Source: Erythrobacter litoralis HTCC2594 (GTDB lineage Bacteria > Pseudomonadota > Alphaproteobacteria > Sphingomonadales > Sphingomonadaceae). Taken from it: DNA of 64,000 nt. Every line of letters starts with the position of its first letter. Within the stretch, counting starts at the first letter, position 1. The position numbers and the translations under genes are program-made. The notes under the pieces were generated by a model. That model made no database searches and was not told the DNA's origin. It saw only the letters and a list, made by a program, of their open reading frames with translations. This document shows, one piece after another, positions 52,491 through 62,374 of the stretch. The stretch lies in the NCBI RefSeq assembly GCF_000013005.1, contig NC_007722.1, positions 1,927,501 through 1,991,500 on the forward strand, read 5' to 3'.

Positions 52491-54497
52491 TCAATTCCTC
52501 GGCGCACGCACCCAGTACATCGCATTGGCCTTCACATCGCGATCCTCGGTCCCGGCGCGGCGGGCGCGGACGGTGATGCGGTTGCGACCGGGATAGCCGC
52601 TCGTGTCCCACTGGAAGGTCGGGTCGGTTGCGAAGTCGCGCAGGATCACCACATCGCCGTCGCTGTCCATCGGCTGCAGGTCGAAGCGGTATTCGACGTC
52701 GATCCCCTCGGCATTGCGCGCCTCGGCCGTGAGCGTCACGAGCGTGCCGGGCGCAGAGGGCGAGCGCGGGCTTACATCGAGACTGACCGAGCGGACCGGA
52801 TCGGGCTGGTCCACGAAGACGCGGGCGCGGGCCTTGATATCGGGCCCGTCGGTGCCGATCAGCCGCGCGCGCAGTTCCAGCCGGTTATTGCCGGGATAGC
52901 CGGTGGTGTCCCAAGCGAAGGCGGCGTCGTCGGCGAAGTCGCGGATCACCACCGGATCGTTGCCGGTAGTATTGCTGCGCACCGCCCACCAGAAGCGATA
53001 ATTGGCCGGATCGCCGCCGGTAAGAGTCGCATCCAGCGCGACCGTCTCACCTTCGATAACACGTGTGTTGGGCGGCAGGTCGACGGTGAGTTCGACCGGC
53101 TGCGGCGCGACGGTGATGGAGACCGTGTCCTCGTAAGCGACCTCGATCGAGTTGACATAGCGTGCGGTGATCAAGTGATTGCCCTGCGTCAACGGCCCGA
53201 CGGTCAGGTCTCCGCCCGTGCCGAGTTCGCCGTCGATCGAAGACGTCCACGTCAATCCCGAAGCGACCGAAACATTGTCCGACGTCAGCGCGGTCGCCGA
53301 CAGCGGAACCTCTGCATCGAAAGCGAATTCGCCGCCGGCCGGGCTCGAAATGGTGACGCTCGGGACGAAGCAGGTGATCGGGTCCTCCCCCGCATTTTGC
53401 GACGCATCGGGCCGCTGGCGACGCGTGATCGTCGGCGGATGGTCGTTGATCCATTCGCACCTCTCGCGATTCCAGATGTCGCGGGCGGCCTGGCCGCTGA
53501 CCAGCTCGAAGCATTGATCGAGGTTCTGGATATCGGCAGGCGGCGCATCGTCGCGCAGCCACAGCACGGTATTGTTGGAGCAGCTTTCGATACCTGCCCC
53601 GCCCGGCGCGAAGTAGCGCAGAAAGCCGCCCCCGCCCGCGCCGAGTGCTTCGCCGTCCTCAAGATCGTAGGCAAAGATACTGTTAGTGATGATTGCCTTG
53701 GCGGCTTTATCGTTGCTCTTGAAGAAATCGCCGCTGACCACCGGACCGTCGCTATCGGGGTTGCCCGAGCGGTCGAGGTACGGATAGGCGGCCACGCTCA
53801 TCAGCAGACGGTCTATCACAACGACATTGGACGACGTCGGTGCGGACGTGCTGGTGTTCCGCATCGAAATTCCGTTGAAGCAGCCTTCGAACAGCGAGTC
53901 CGAGATGGTCCCCGCATTGCTCGGATCGTTCTCAATGCAATCATCGCGCCCGATGGTGAGCCAGACGTTGCGGATGGTGAAATCCTGCGCCGTCGCGGCG
54001 GTGCGGATCCCGTCGAGCACACGCACCAGCCGCGCGCCATCGACGATGGTATTCGACATGTCGAATCGGCTCGGGTCGGAGCTTCGGATCAAAATCGCGG
54101 CGCTGTTGCATTCCTGCTGGTAGATAGCGCCCCAACTGGCATCGAGCGGGATATTGCCGTGCAGGAAAGGTCGCTCGTAGGTCTGGAACGGATCGTTCGG
54201 CGTGACATCGATCTCGCGAAAGCGCGCCTGGAAGGGGTAGCGCTCCACGGGATCGGTGCCTTCGGCGCAGGACGGGCTCGGCAGGCTCGGATCGGGATTA
54301 CGCGAGGTGTCGTAATACCAACTCCACAGGCTGAGGTCGTAGGTCTCGCGCTCTTCACCTGGATTGCTGCCCGCGATCGGAAAAACGAAGGCCTCGTTAT
54401 CGAAGACCCGCTCCTGGTCGGTGCCTTGCGCGGACACGGCAGTGCCGGCGAGGGCGGCGGTGGCCAGAGCGGTGGTGGCGAACATCTTTGCGAGCAT
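52491..54497 (-). CDS. Large secreted protein: right-handed beta-helix-like domain plus Ig-like repeats
   Basis: A 668-residue exported protein (signal MLAKMFATTALATAALAGTAVSAQ). The first half has right-handed beta-helix-type repeats of N, T, I and G (TIRNVWLTIGRDD, ISDSLFEGCFNGIS, AIITNSIFAYD) and six or more cysteines. The second half holds two or three similar about 95-residue Ig-like units ending DTTGYPGNNRLELRAR and DTSGYPGRNRITVRAR. No catalytic motif is recognised. ATG 54497 follows AGGGGAGAGATCG. A 21-bp repeat array lies about 190 bp upstream. Confidence 0.8.
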   Translation of the reverse strand: MLAKMFATTALATAALAGTAVSAQGTDQERVFDNEAFVFPIAGSNPGEERETYDLSLWSWYYDTSRNPDPSLPSPSCAEGTDPVERYPFQARFREIDVTPNDPFQTYERPFLHGNIPLDASWGAIYQQECNSAAILIRSSDPSRFDMSNTIVDGARLVRVLDGIRTAATAQDFTIRNVWLTIGRDDCIENDPSNAGTISDSLFEGCFNGISMRNTSTSAPTSSNVVVIDRLLMSVAAYPYLDRSGNPDSDGPVVSGDFFKSNDKAAKAIITNSIFAYDLEDGEALGAGGGGFLRYFAPGGAGIESCSNNTVLWLRDDAPPADIQNLDQCFELVSGQAARDIWNRERCEWINDHPPTITRRQRPDASQNAGEDPITCFVPSVTISSPAGGEFAFDAEVPLSATALTSDNVSVASGLTWTSSIDGELGTGGDLTVGPLTQGNHLITARYVNSIEVAYEDTVSITVAPQPVELTVDLPPNTRVIEGETVALDATLTGGDPANYRFWWAVRSNTTGNDPVVIRDFADDAAFAWDTTGYPGNNRLELRARLIGTDGPDIKARARVFVDQPDPVRSVSLDVSPRSPSAPGTLVTLTAEARNAEGIDVEYRFDLQPMDSDGDVVILRDFATDPTFQWDTSGYPGRNRITVRARRAGTEDRDVKANAMYWVRAPRN

Positions 54498-54689
54498 CGA
54501 TCTCTCCCCTGTTGGCGCATTCGCCGCGCAGTTTGCCGGCGAACGCATGGCCAAACCTATCGGCGCCTTGCCGGCGCGAATAGGATGAAAGCGCCGAAAT
54601 GGAGGGAACGCGAAACTGAGGGTCGTCACCGAAACCGCATGAGACATGGACCACGTGGACCACTGCCCAGGCGCGAAACGCCGCATCGT
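54498..54689. other. Gap upstream of the secreted beta-helix gene
   Basis: This stretch, with the array at 54690-54793, makes up most of the 345-bp gap between two minus-strand genes. It should hold the promoter of the 52491-54497 gene. I see only a short inverted GGACCACGTGGACC-type sequence near 54650-54662 (CACGTG core) and no gene. Confidence 0.5.
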
Positions 54690-54793
54690 GTGACTGTGTG
54701 GCGGCAAAACGTGACTGTGGGTTGCAATGCGTCACTCTGCGCGCGCGAAGCGTGACTATGCTGCGACGCGGTGTGACTATACGGAGGCGAGAC
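54690..54793. repeat. Array of five 21-bp direct repeats (GTGACT units)
   Basis: GTGACT or GTCACT starts at 54690, 54711, 54731, 54752 and 54773, so spacing is 21, 20, 21 and 21 bp. Most units run GTGACTRTG then a GC-rich half often ending GCRA. A weaker sixth start (GTGCGACGCGG) follows at 54794. The period of two helical turns would place all sites on one face of DNA. No protein-coding use of the frame is convincing. Confidence 0.8.
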
Positions 54794-54842
54794 GTGCGAC
54801 GCGGAAACCGGCGAAGTGTCATCCTGCGAACCCACCGGCCGG

Positions 54843-55145
54843 TCACCGTCCCGGCCCCCTGGCGAGCAATGGATGGACCGGCTTGCGCACCCCTCGCGCC
54901 TGCGCCCGCCGCGTCCACTTGTCGAGCCTGGCATCCTGCATCGCCAGCTCCCAATACTCGGCGAATTTCGGCGCTCGCGCACGCAAGCGGTAGGCCGCCT
55001 GACGGCTCATCCCGACGGATCGCGCCGCGCGCGCGACCTGGCCATGCTCGGCCAGGAGTTTGAGAAACCGCGCCGCCTTCTCCCCGGTCCAGCGGGTGCG
55101 GTCGGGCGAAGGCGTGTTTGGCGCAGGATCGGAGGGGTTGTTCAT
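54843..55145 (-). CDS. Helix-turn-helix protein, terminase small-subunit-like HTH
   Basis: A 100-residue protein with a central HTH: LKLLAEHGQVARAARSVGMS then RQAAYRLRAR. A following segment APKFAEYWELAMQDARLDKW resembles the helical region of phage-type small terminase or DNA-binding subunits. It is preceded by proline/aspartate-rich TPSPDRTRWTG. The ATG at 55143-55145 starts MNNPSDP. It lies just beside the 21-bp array, so it is a candidate binder of those repeats (inference). Confidence 0.75.
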   Translation of the reverse strand: MNNPSDPAPNTPSPDRTRWTGEKAARFLKLLAEHGQVARAARSVGMSRQAAYRLRARAPKFAEYWELAMQDARLDKWTRRAQARGVRKPVHPLLARGPGR

Positions 55146-55236
55146 CCGGCACGCTAAGGCAGATTTCGCGCGTGTAGGAAAACCTTTTGCTTCCCCGTGC
55201 GTTGCATCCCCAGCCCCTACCCCTAGGAGACCCCCA

Positions 55237-55656
55237 ATGGCCGACCGAACGATTTCTGACATTGCCACGAAGCTCAAAGCGATCGACGTCGCCATGCTGG
55301 TGACCAAGACCGGCAGCGAGGACGCCATCGCCGCGCGCCCGATGTCCAACAACAAGGATGTCAGCCGCGAAGACGGCACCACTTTCCACTTTGCCACCGA
55401 CGATGGCCGGATCGACGACGACCTCAAGCGTTCCGACCAATGCGGCGCGACCTATAGCGAAGGCGATTTCTATTGCGCCGTGCAAGGCACCGGCAAGCTT
55501 CACCGCGACCGCGCGACGCTGGAACAACACTGGGTCCCGGACCTGGAGACATGGTTCGAGAACGGCCTCGACACCGAGGGTCTGGTGCTCATCGAAGTCA
55601 CGCCCGCCCGCATCGCGTGGTGGGAAGGCCGCGAGCAGGGCGAACTGACGCCCTAG
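55237..55656 (+). CDS. PPOX/FMN-binding general stress protein
   Basis: A 139-residue split-barrel protein of the pyridoxamine 5'-phosphate oxidase-like family. It has MLVTKTGSEDAIAARPMSN, FHFATDDGRI, YCAVQGTGKLHRD and a C-terminal WEGREQGELTP. Relatives bind FMN or F420 and are induced by general stress. ATG 55237 follows CTAGGAGACCC. It converges with the next gene, sharing a few bases at the stops. Confidence 0.9.
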   Translation: MADRTISDIATKLKAIDVAMLVTKTGSEDAIAARPMSNNKDVSREDGTTFHFATDDGRIDDDLKRSDQCGATYSEGDFYCAVQGTGKLHRDRATLEQHWVPDLETWFENGLDTEGLVLIEVTPARIAWWEGREQGELTP

Positions 55657-55937
55657 GAACTGCGTCCGGCCGCTTCTTCCGCGTCGCGGGCATCGCTGGC
55701 GGCTTCGCGCTCGGCGGCGCATTCTTCGGCCTCTTCGGCGGCGCGGGCCCGTTCCTTCTCGCGCACGATCTTGTCGCGCTGTTCGGCGACGGAGCGCGCC
55801 TGTTCGGCGAGGCCGCGCCAGGTCTTCTCCGCGCGCAATTCGCGCTCGCGCACATTGTCGAGCTTGGCAGCCTTGGCCGCAGCGGCGGATTCCTTGGCGC
55901 GGGCGGTATAGAATTCGTAGGACTGGTGCATCGGCAT
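55653..55937 (-). CDS. Hypothetical coiled-coil protein
   Basis: A 94-residue, alanine/glutamate/arginine-rich, helical protein (SAAAAKAAKLDNVRERELRA; REKERARAAEEAEECAAERE). It is likely one long coiled coil. No named domain. It lies downstream of the cold-shock gene, behind a strong hairpin. Confidence 0.6.
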   Translation of the reverse strand: MPMHQSYEFYTARAKESAAAAKAAKLDNVRERELRAEKTWRGLAEQARSVAEQRDKIVREKERARAAEEAEECAAEREAASDARDAEEAAGRSS

Positions 55938-55959
55938 GGCGCTCCGCTGGAGGAATGAT

Positions 55960-55996
55960 CCCCCGGCCGAGGCGGCAAAACCGCGCCGGCCGGGGG
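55960..55996 (-). terminator. Strong hairpin downstream of the cold-shock gene
   Basis: CCCCCGGCC 55960-55968 pairs with GGCCGGGGG 55988-55996, with an inner GCGG/CCGC stem. A stable structure 23 bp after the csp stop, with no U-run on the minus strand. Confidence 0.6.
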
Positions 55997-56018
55997 CGTG
56001 TCTAGCGATTGCGGACGA

Positions 56019-56231
56019 TCAGTCGGCAGCGCTCAGGTTGACGGCGCTTTCCTTGCCGTTGCGGCCCTGTTCGACGTCGTAGTTGAGCCGCTGCTCCTTA
56101 TCGAGCGTCTGCATGCCGGCTGCCTGGACGGCAGAGATATGCACGAAGCTGTCGGCCGAGCCGTCGTCGGGCTGGATGAAGCCATAGCCCTTGTCTTCGT
56201 TGAAAAATTTTACGGTGCCAGTCTTGGCCAT
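56019..56231 (-). CDS. Cold-shock domain protein (CspA family)
   Basis: A 70-residue OB-fold RNA chaperone with RNP1 GYGFIQPDDGS and RNP2-like SFVHISAV motifs, starting MAKTGTVKFFNEDKG. The leader before it is long (about 200 bp to the next gene), which fits the long, structured 5' UTRs known for CspA-type genes, though I cannot fold it reliably here. Confidence 0.95.
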   Translation of the reverse strand: MAKTGTVKFFNEDKGYGFIQPDDGSADSFVHISAVQAAGMQTLDKEQRLNYDVEQGRNGKESAVNLSAAD

Positions 56232-56379
56232 GATGATGTTCCTTTCGAGAACGTGTTGGTTGCCGCGCCGCAACATGCGGAGCAGTCGTGCGTCTAATCG
56301 TTCAAATGAAAGGGAAATCGTCGCCTGGTTTACGCCGGGGCCCGGTATGCGCAGATGAGCGCGGGGCAAGCGGCGGTAT

Positions 56380-56409
56380 GCAAATTTCGAAGTCCGTCGC
56401 AAATTTCGA
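56380..56409. promoter_or_regulatory. Direct repeat GCAAATTTCGA in the csp/DUF188 divergent gap
   Basis: GCAAATTTCGA occurs at 56380-56390 and 56399-56409, starts 19 bp apart. The AT-rich core stands out in a GC-rich gap. It may be a paired regulator site for either divergent gene. Confidence 0.4.
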
Positions 56410-56435
56410 CGTCAGCGAGGAGGATGTAGCACGGA

Positions 56436-56924
56436 ATGCGCGAAACGCCTAACGAATGCTGCGTGAGCGCGCCCGTCACCATCCTCGTCGATGCCGATGC
56501 CTGTCCGGTGAAGGAGGAGGTCTACCGCGTCGCGGACCGCCACAAGGCCCATGTCCGCGTGGTCAGCAACAGCCCCTTCCGCGTGCCGGTGAGCGAGCGG
56601 GTGAAGCGCGTGGTGGTCTCGGATAGCTTCGACGCGGCGGATGACTGGATCGCGGAGAATGCCGGGCCGCAGGCCGTGGTCGTCACCGCCGACATCCTGC
56701 TGGCCGAACGCTGTCTGAAAGCTGGCGCGACGGTGCTGCGCCACGACGGCCGCGAGTTCGACGCCGCCAGCATCGGCAGCGCCATCGCCACCCGCGCCAT
56801 CATGGAGGACCTGCGCGCCGGGATGGACGGCGTGGGAGGCGGCCCACCGCCGTTCCGCAAGGCGGACCGGTCGCGGTTCTTGCAGGCGTTGGATCGGGTG
56901 CTGGTGGGGATGGGGCGGGGGTGA
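56436..56924 (+). CDS. YaiI/YqxD (DUF188) family protein
   Basis: A 162-residue protein with the DUF188 pattern: TILVDADACPVKEEVYRVAD, VVSNSPFRVP, ADDWIAENAGPQAVVVTADI and LRHDGREFD, GGGPPPFRKADRSRF near the end. The fold is PIN-like, with conserved acidic residues suggesting a nuclease, not proven. GTG 56463 is an alternative start. Confidence 0.92.
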   Translation: MRETPNECCVSAPVTILVDADACPVKEEVYRVADRHKAHVRVVSNSPFRVPVSERVKRVVVSDSFDAADDWIAENAGPQAVVVTADILLAERCLKAGATVLRHDGREFDAASIGSAIATRAIMEDLRAGMDGVGGGPPPFRKADRSRFLQALDRVLVGMGRG

Positions 56925-57020
56925 AAGCTGCCAAGCAGGGATGCCCGCCGATTTCGCTATCTATTCCCTGCAACCGGCCCATAGTGGCACCGGGGCATCC
57001 CGCCCCGATTGGAAGAGATA

Positions 57021-57152
57021 ATGGCCAAAGGCCAGCAGAAGAAGAGCCGCGAGAACCGCAAACCCAAGCAGGAAAAAGCCAAGACCAACGCCTCCAACCC
57101 CAGCACCAAACCCGGCAGTATCAAGGAGCTGGAGAATATGCGCAACAGCTGA
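57021..57152 (+). CDS. Small lysine-rich protein (43 aa)
   Basis: ATG 57021 follows GGAAGAGATA (a good ribosome binding site) and opens a 43-residue frame. It is lysine-rich in the first half (KGQQKKSRENRKPKQEKAKT), then serine/proline-rich and ends KELENMRNS. Short basic proteins with this pattern occur in sphingomonads. A nucleic-acid or ribosome role is possible. No family is assigned. Confidence 0.65.
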   Translation: MAKGQQKKSRENRKPKQEKAKTNASNPSTKPGSIKELENMRNS

Positions 57153-57224
57153 CGGCTGCACGAGGGCGGAACGAGCCCCGCTGGTTTTCACGGATTTTCA
57201 AAGTATCGCGACTAATCTTTGTGA

Positions 57225-57863
57225 ATGGAAACGGTGAATTACCTGCTCGACCGCCCGTTCGTCTTGCTGATCGTGCTATTGATCGGCGCGGTGATCGGGA
57301 TCGTGTTCGAACGACAACTGGCCTATGCCGACCGGGAAAAGCGCAAGGCCTATTGGCGCGGGCGCAATGCGCAGCGTTTCGGCAAGAAACCCGGCGGCGC
57401 GATGAAGACCGGGAGCGAACCCGAAGTCACGCGCTCGGATTTCGCTGCCGACCAGTTGAAGACGGTCAGTCGCGCGAAATTCAGCTCGCGCAGCCTGCTC
57501 AACAAAGCCGAGGCCAAGGTGTTCGACGCGCTGGATAAAGCGGTCGTCGCGCGCAATCCGAAATGGCAAGTGATGGCGCAGGTATCGCTGGGAGAATTCC
57601 TCGCCAGCCCCGACAAGGACGCCTATTTCGCGGTCAATTCAAAGCGTGTCGATTTCGCGCTGATGGACGAGAACTGCCGGGTCGTGCACGCGCTCGAATA
57701 CCAAGGATCGGGCCACCACACCGGCACAAGCGCCGCCGCGCGCGATGCGGTGAAGAAGGAAGCGCTTCGCAAGGCGGGCATCGGCTATCACGAGATCATC
57801 GCAGGCCACACCACGCCGAGCGAACTCAGGGCGCTGGTGGAGAAGCTGGTTCCGGCGGGTTAA
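57225..57863 (+). CDS. DUF2726 domain protein with N-terminal membrane anchor
   Basis: A 212-residue protein. An N-terminal hydrophobic helix (FVLLIVLLIGAVIGIVFE) is followed by a basic linker and a DUF2726 domain. The domain has FSSRSLLNKAEAKVFDALDK, VDFALMDENCRVVHALEYQG and the end IGYHEIIAGHTTPSELRALV. DUF2726 is related to nuclease-like folds. Anchored forms may act at the membrane. ATG 57225 is used. Confidence 0.88.
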   Translation: METVNYLLDRPFVLLIVLLIGAVIGIVFERQLAYADREKRKAYWRGRNAQRFGKKPGGAMKTGSEPEVTRSDFAADQLKTVSRAKFSSRSLLNKAEAKVFDALDKAVVARNPKWQVMAQVSLGEFLASPDKDAYFAVNSKRVDFALMDENCRVVHALEYQGSGHHTGTSAAARDAVKKEALRKAGIGYHEIIAGHTTPSELRALVEKLVPAG

Positions 57864-57878
57864 GCAAATCTATGAGGC

Positions 57879-59111
57879 TCAACCACTTATTCTCCGAGAT
57901 AGGATCGATACGAGAGAGGGATCTAGCGGGCTAGTGTCATCATTAACCACCCCGTCTTGCGTAGGTCGAAACAAGGCTGCGAGTACAATGGCCTCATGCT
58001 TCTCGTTGACCAACTCGTCCTCCCTAAAGGCGAGAAATGTTTGCGCGAAAGCTTTCCGCTCTTCCGCATCCGAAGCCAAGTGCCGCGAACTAAGGTAGAA
58101 CTTATTGAGGGTCCGGAGAAGCCAAAGCACCAATGAAGCCACTAGTAAGATCGAGCCGATCGTCAAAGGCCCCTTCGCCGACCAGCCGTTGACACAAGAA
58201 CCCTCCGCATCGCAGCGCTCTATAAAGAATGAATTGGCTACTTGGTCGCCAAGAAACACGACGAGGAGCCCGACTCCGATCACAAAAGCTATCCCCGAGC
58301 CAATAAGCCATCGCTGGGTCTTTGAGGCAGCCGCTCGATGATTCATCGCGCGGCCTTCCCAAAGCGCCACCGCGGACTTATACTCTAATTGCTTAGTATA
58401 ACGCTCATAGGTATCCGAGAATTGACGATTCCATCGTTCTCGGTCCCTTTCGAATCGGTCGGTAGCTATACGGCTGCCGCTTGCTGCCATATCCCTAATT
58501 TGCGTTCGATCTTCCTCAAGCTTAAACACTTGCGCGCGAGCCTTTGCGAGCGCCCCTTGCAGCAGTTTCGATTTACGCGTCATGTCGGCCTTGAGGGCGC
58601 TGAGCTGACTTTTTACTCGATCAGTAGAGATCTGCACCGCTTTTGTTTCTGCAACACTTCCGGCCAGCTCAGCACCACCCAGTAGGGCCAGCCCCCGAAG
58701 ATACTGGTCAAACACCTCTCGATGCCGGAAGTTGGAACCTTGAATAGAGTTTTGTGCGGTGAATGGACTTTGGATCCATCCATTCGAAACGAAAAACGCT
58801 AGTACAAGGGCACGGTATGTGTCGTCGTCGCCCTCCTCCAACGCATCAAAAAACAGCTTGCCCGCGCTACTCGAAGTTGGCGGGAGAAAATCTCGAACGT
58901 CATCCGGATTGAAATCTTCCGCCTCGATGTCATCAAATTGCTCTAAATCAACGTGTGCTCTAGCGTAGCCGAAAGGCAAGCTCACATCTGCTCCGTCAAG
59001 GCTCCTCCAAATGCTCGATTCTTCACGAAGTAAATGCAATAATTCAGCTTTTGAGTCCGCAGTCCACCGTCTCGCAAATACGAATTTGAGGCTTACCTGT
59101 TCGCGTGCCAC
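57879..59111 (-). CDS. DUF6161-type membrane protein (accessory)
   Basis: A 410-residue protein. The N-terminal cytosolic region (WTADSKAELLHLLREESSIW) is followed by a helical region around residues 190-260 (LSALKADMTRKSKLLQGALA; RDMAASGSRIATDRF) and two membrane helices (LIGSGIAFVIGVGLLVVFLG and GSILLVASLVLWLLRTL). A C-terminal DUF6161-like block follows (SDAEERKAFAQTFLAFREDE and IVLAALFRPTQDGVVNDD). It is clearly poorer in GC than its neighbours. GTG 59109-59111 has GGAAGGAAG upstream and is preferred over ATG 59183. Function is unknown; such genes are accessory and sometimes lie near defence loci (inference). Confidence 0.75.
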   Translation of the reverse strand: MAREQVSLKFVFARRWTADSKAELLHLLREESSIWRSLDGADVSLPFGYARAHVDLEQFDDIEAEDFNPDDVRDFLPPTSSSAGKLFFDALEEGDDDTYRALVLAFFVSNGWIQSPFTAQNSIQGSNFRHREVFDQYLRGLALLGGAELAGSVAETKAVQISTDRVKSQLSALKADMTRKSKLLQGALAKARAQVFKLEEDRTQIRDMAASGSRIATDRFERDRERWNRQFSDTYERYTKQLEYKSAVALWEGRAMNHRAAASKTQRWLIGSGIAFVIGVGLLVVFLGDQVANSFFIERCDAEGSCVNGWSAKGPLTIGSILLVASLVLWLLRTLNKFYLSSRHLASDAEERKAFAQTFLAFREDELVNEKHEAIVLAALFRPTQDGVVNDDTSPLDPSLVSILSRRISG

Positions 59112-59179
59112 TTCATCTTCCTTCCGCGTGATAGCGGTTATGATGACGGATGCGGTCAAATGTCTAGCGATCAGCCCTA

Positions 59180-59233
59180 TCAATCCTCAGGCAAATAAAA
59201 CTTCTCGCCCTTCTCGCGGTAGACTTCGCTCAT
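59180..59233 (-). pseudogene. Divergent thiC 3'-tail remnant
   Basis: In the minus frame ending with TGA at 59180-59182 the last residues read MSEVYREKGEKFYLPED. The thiC gene starting just beyond ends [20 protein letters not shown]. About 10 of 16 positions agree. The nucleotides differ much more, so this is a tail from another thiC lineage, left next to the intact gene. No other thiC sequence is seen at this end. Confidence 0.7.
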
Positions 59234-59253
59234 TTGTGCTTTGCACGTCTCCG

Positions 59254-59270
59254 CGCTCCGCGGGAGCGCT
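59254..59270. terminator. Short perfect hairpin after thiC
   Basis: GCGCTCC 59254-59260 pairs with GGAGCGC 59264-59270 over a 3-nt loop, between the thiC stop and the tail remnant. No U-run, so termination is only possible. Confidence 0.4.
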
Positions 59271-59297
59271 CCGACTCCCCCCATGCCCTCGCGAGGG

Positions 59298-61199
<1,902 letters not shown>

Positions 61200-61207
61200 T
61201 CAGTCGA

Positions 61208-61615
61208 TCAGATGGTTTGCAGCCGCGAAAGCGCGACGAAGATGAAGGCGGCCCCGAGCAGCGCGGAAAGGCCCGCCCACACGCGCATCCGCTTGCCGAT
61301 CAGGCTCTTCCAGATGCCCATGAAGCGTTCGCCGGCTGCGAGGAGCAGCATGCCCTCTGCCACCATCAGCCCGCCGATGACGGAGATGACGACGCTCAGC
61401 CAGTCGCCCTCGCGCCACGGCGAGACGAGATAGATCGCCGCGCCGAGCGAAAGGCAGAACAGGCCGGTGAGGAAGAGCGTGGCGGGGCTGCGCTCGATAT
61501 CCTCGACCATGCGCGCCCACATGCCCGGTGCGCGCAGCTCGCCCACACCGGCGGCCAGCGAATAGAGACCGATGAAGAGCGCGATCCAGGCGGGGGTTTC
61601 GGAATAATCGGCCAT
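61208..61615 (-). CDS. Small membrane protein between TPP riboswitch and thiC
   Basis: A 135-residue protein with four hydrophobic helices (WIALFIGLYSLAAGVGEL; ATLFLTGLFCLSLGAAIYLV; VVISVIGGLMVAEGMLLLAA; VWAGLSALLGAAFIFVALS). No motif of known thiamine transporters (such as ThiT or EcfT) is seen. Since it is the first gene after the TPP riboswitch and precedes thiC by 20 bp, it is TPP-regulated and possibly a precursor or product exporter/importer (inference). Confidence 0.82.
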   Translation of the reverse strand: MADYSETPAWIALFIGLYSLAAGVGELRAPGMWARMVEDIERSPATLFLTGLFCLSLGAAIYLVSPWREGDWLSVVISVIGGLMVAEGMLLLAAGERFMGIWKSLIGKRMRVWAGLSALLGAAFIFVALSRLQTI

Positions 61616-61680
61616 GCATGCTCCAGCGTCGCATCCGCAGCGCGCGAGGAGGCCGAAGGTCCAGTGGCGTTACGACCACC

Positions 61681-61768
61681 CTTCCCTCCGCCCGCGCTAA
61701 CGGGATCAGGTTCAACGGGTCGGGTGGAGACTATCCCACCCCTCTCAGCCGGTCTGGCTCCCCGGGGA
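61681..61768 (-). ncRNA. TPP riboswitch (THI element)
   Basis: On the minus strand the conserved pieces appear in order: GGGGAGCC, GGCTGAGAGGG (the CUGAGA box), then GACCCGTTGAACCTGATCC and GTTAGCGCGGGCGGAGGGA. Both TPP-binding regions and the closing helix are recognisable. It lies about 65 bp before the membrane gene and controls it with thiC. Confidence 0.97.
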
Positions 61769-61813
61769 TGGGCAGGGTGTAATGCGGGCTTGCGCGCCTG
61801 TCCAGCGGCGCGG

Positions 61814-62311
61814 CTACGGCTGGATGCCGGCGGCGCGCTCTTCCATATCGGTGATGAGGCCGTCGCGGTCAGTATCCACCCGGTCGAAATTGGCCTGAGT
61901 GGCGATGCGATATTCGACGAGGGTGATGATCCCGTCCCCGTCAGCGTCGAACTGGCTCATCATCGGCGTGGCATCGACGCTGGCCGCCGACGGCTTGGCG
62001 AGCGCCGCGAATTCCGCCGTGTCGAGCATTCCGTCGCCATTGCGGTCGAGCTGCGCAAACACGCGCTGGTTCTGCCGCAGGGCTTCGGCCTGCGCCGCCT
62101 GCTGCTGCGAGGCGATGATTTCCGCAGCGACGACCATGCCGTTATTGTCCCCGTCGAGCCGCTGGAACTGGGCATCCATCTGCGCGATAAAGGTCGCCCG
62201 GTCGAGCGCTTGCCCCGGTGACGGGGCGGCTTCCTGCGCCGACGCCGTACCGGCCAAGGCCAAAGCGACACATGCCGCAGTCACTGAAAGTGTTGCCCGA
62301 TTCAAACGCAT
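61814..62311 (-). CDS. Exported EF-hand protein
   Basis: A 165-residue protein with a signal peptide (LSVTAACVALALAGTASAQ) and four EF-hand loops: DGDNNGMVVAAE, DRNGDGMLDTAE, DADGDGIITLVE and DTDRDGLITDME. Each has the D-x-D/N-x-D/N-G pattern for calcium. Probably a periplasmic calcium-binding or buffering protein. Confidence 0.92.
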   Translation of the reverse strand: MRLNRATLSVTAACVALALAGTASAQEAAPSPGQALDRATFIAQMDAQFQRLDGDNNGMVVAAEIIASQQQAAQAEALRQNQRVFAQLDRNGDGMLDTAEFAALAKPSAASVDATPMMSQFDADGDGIITLVEYRIATQANFDRVDTDRDGLITDMEERAAGIQP

Positions 62312-62374
62312 CTATTCATCCTCGATCCTGTTGCCACCCGAGCCAAGGCGATAGCGCCTGCTGGGTCAAGGGGC

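Noticed and set aside
52110..54755. Long plus-strand open frame of 881 codons opposite the beta-helix gene
   Set aside because: Arginine/valine-rich shadow of the minus-strand gene, which has a signal peptide and recognisable repeats; also runs through three other genes.
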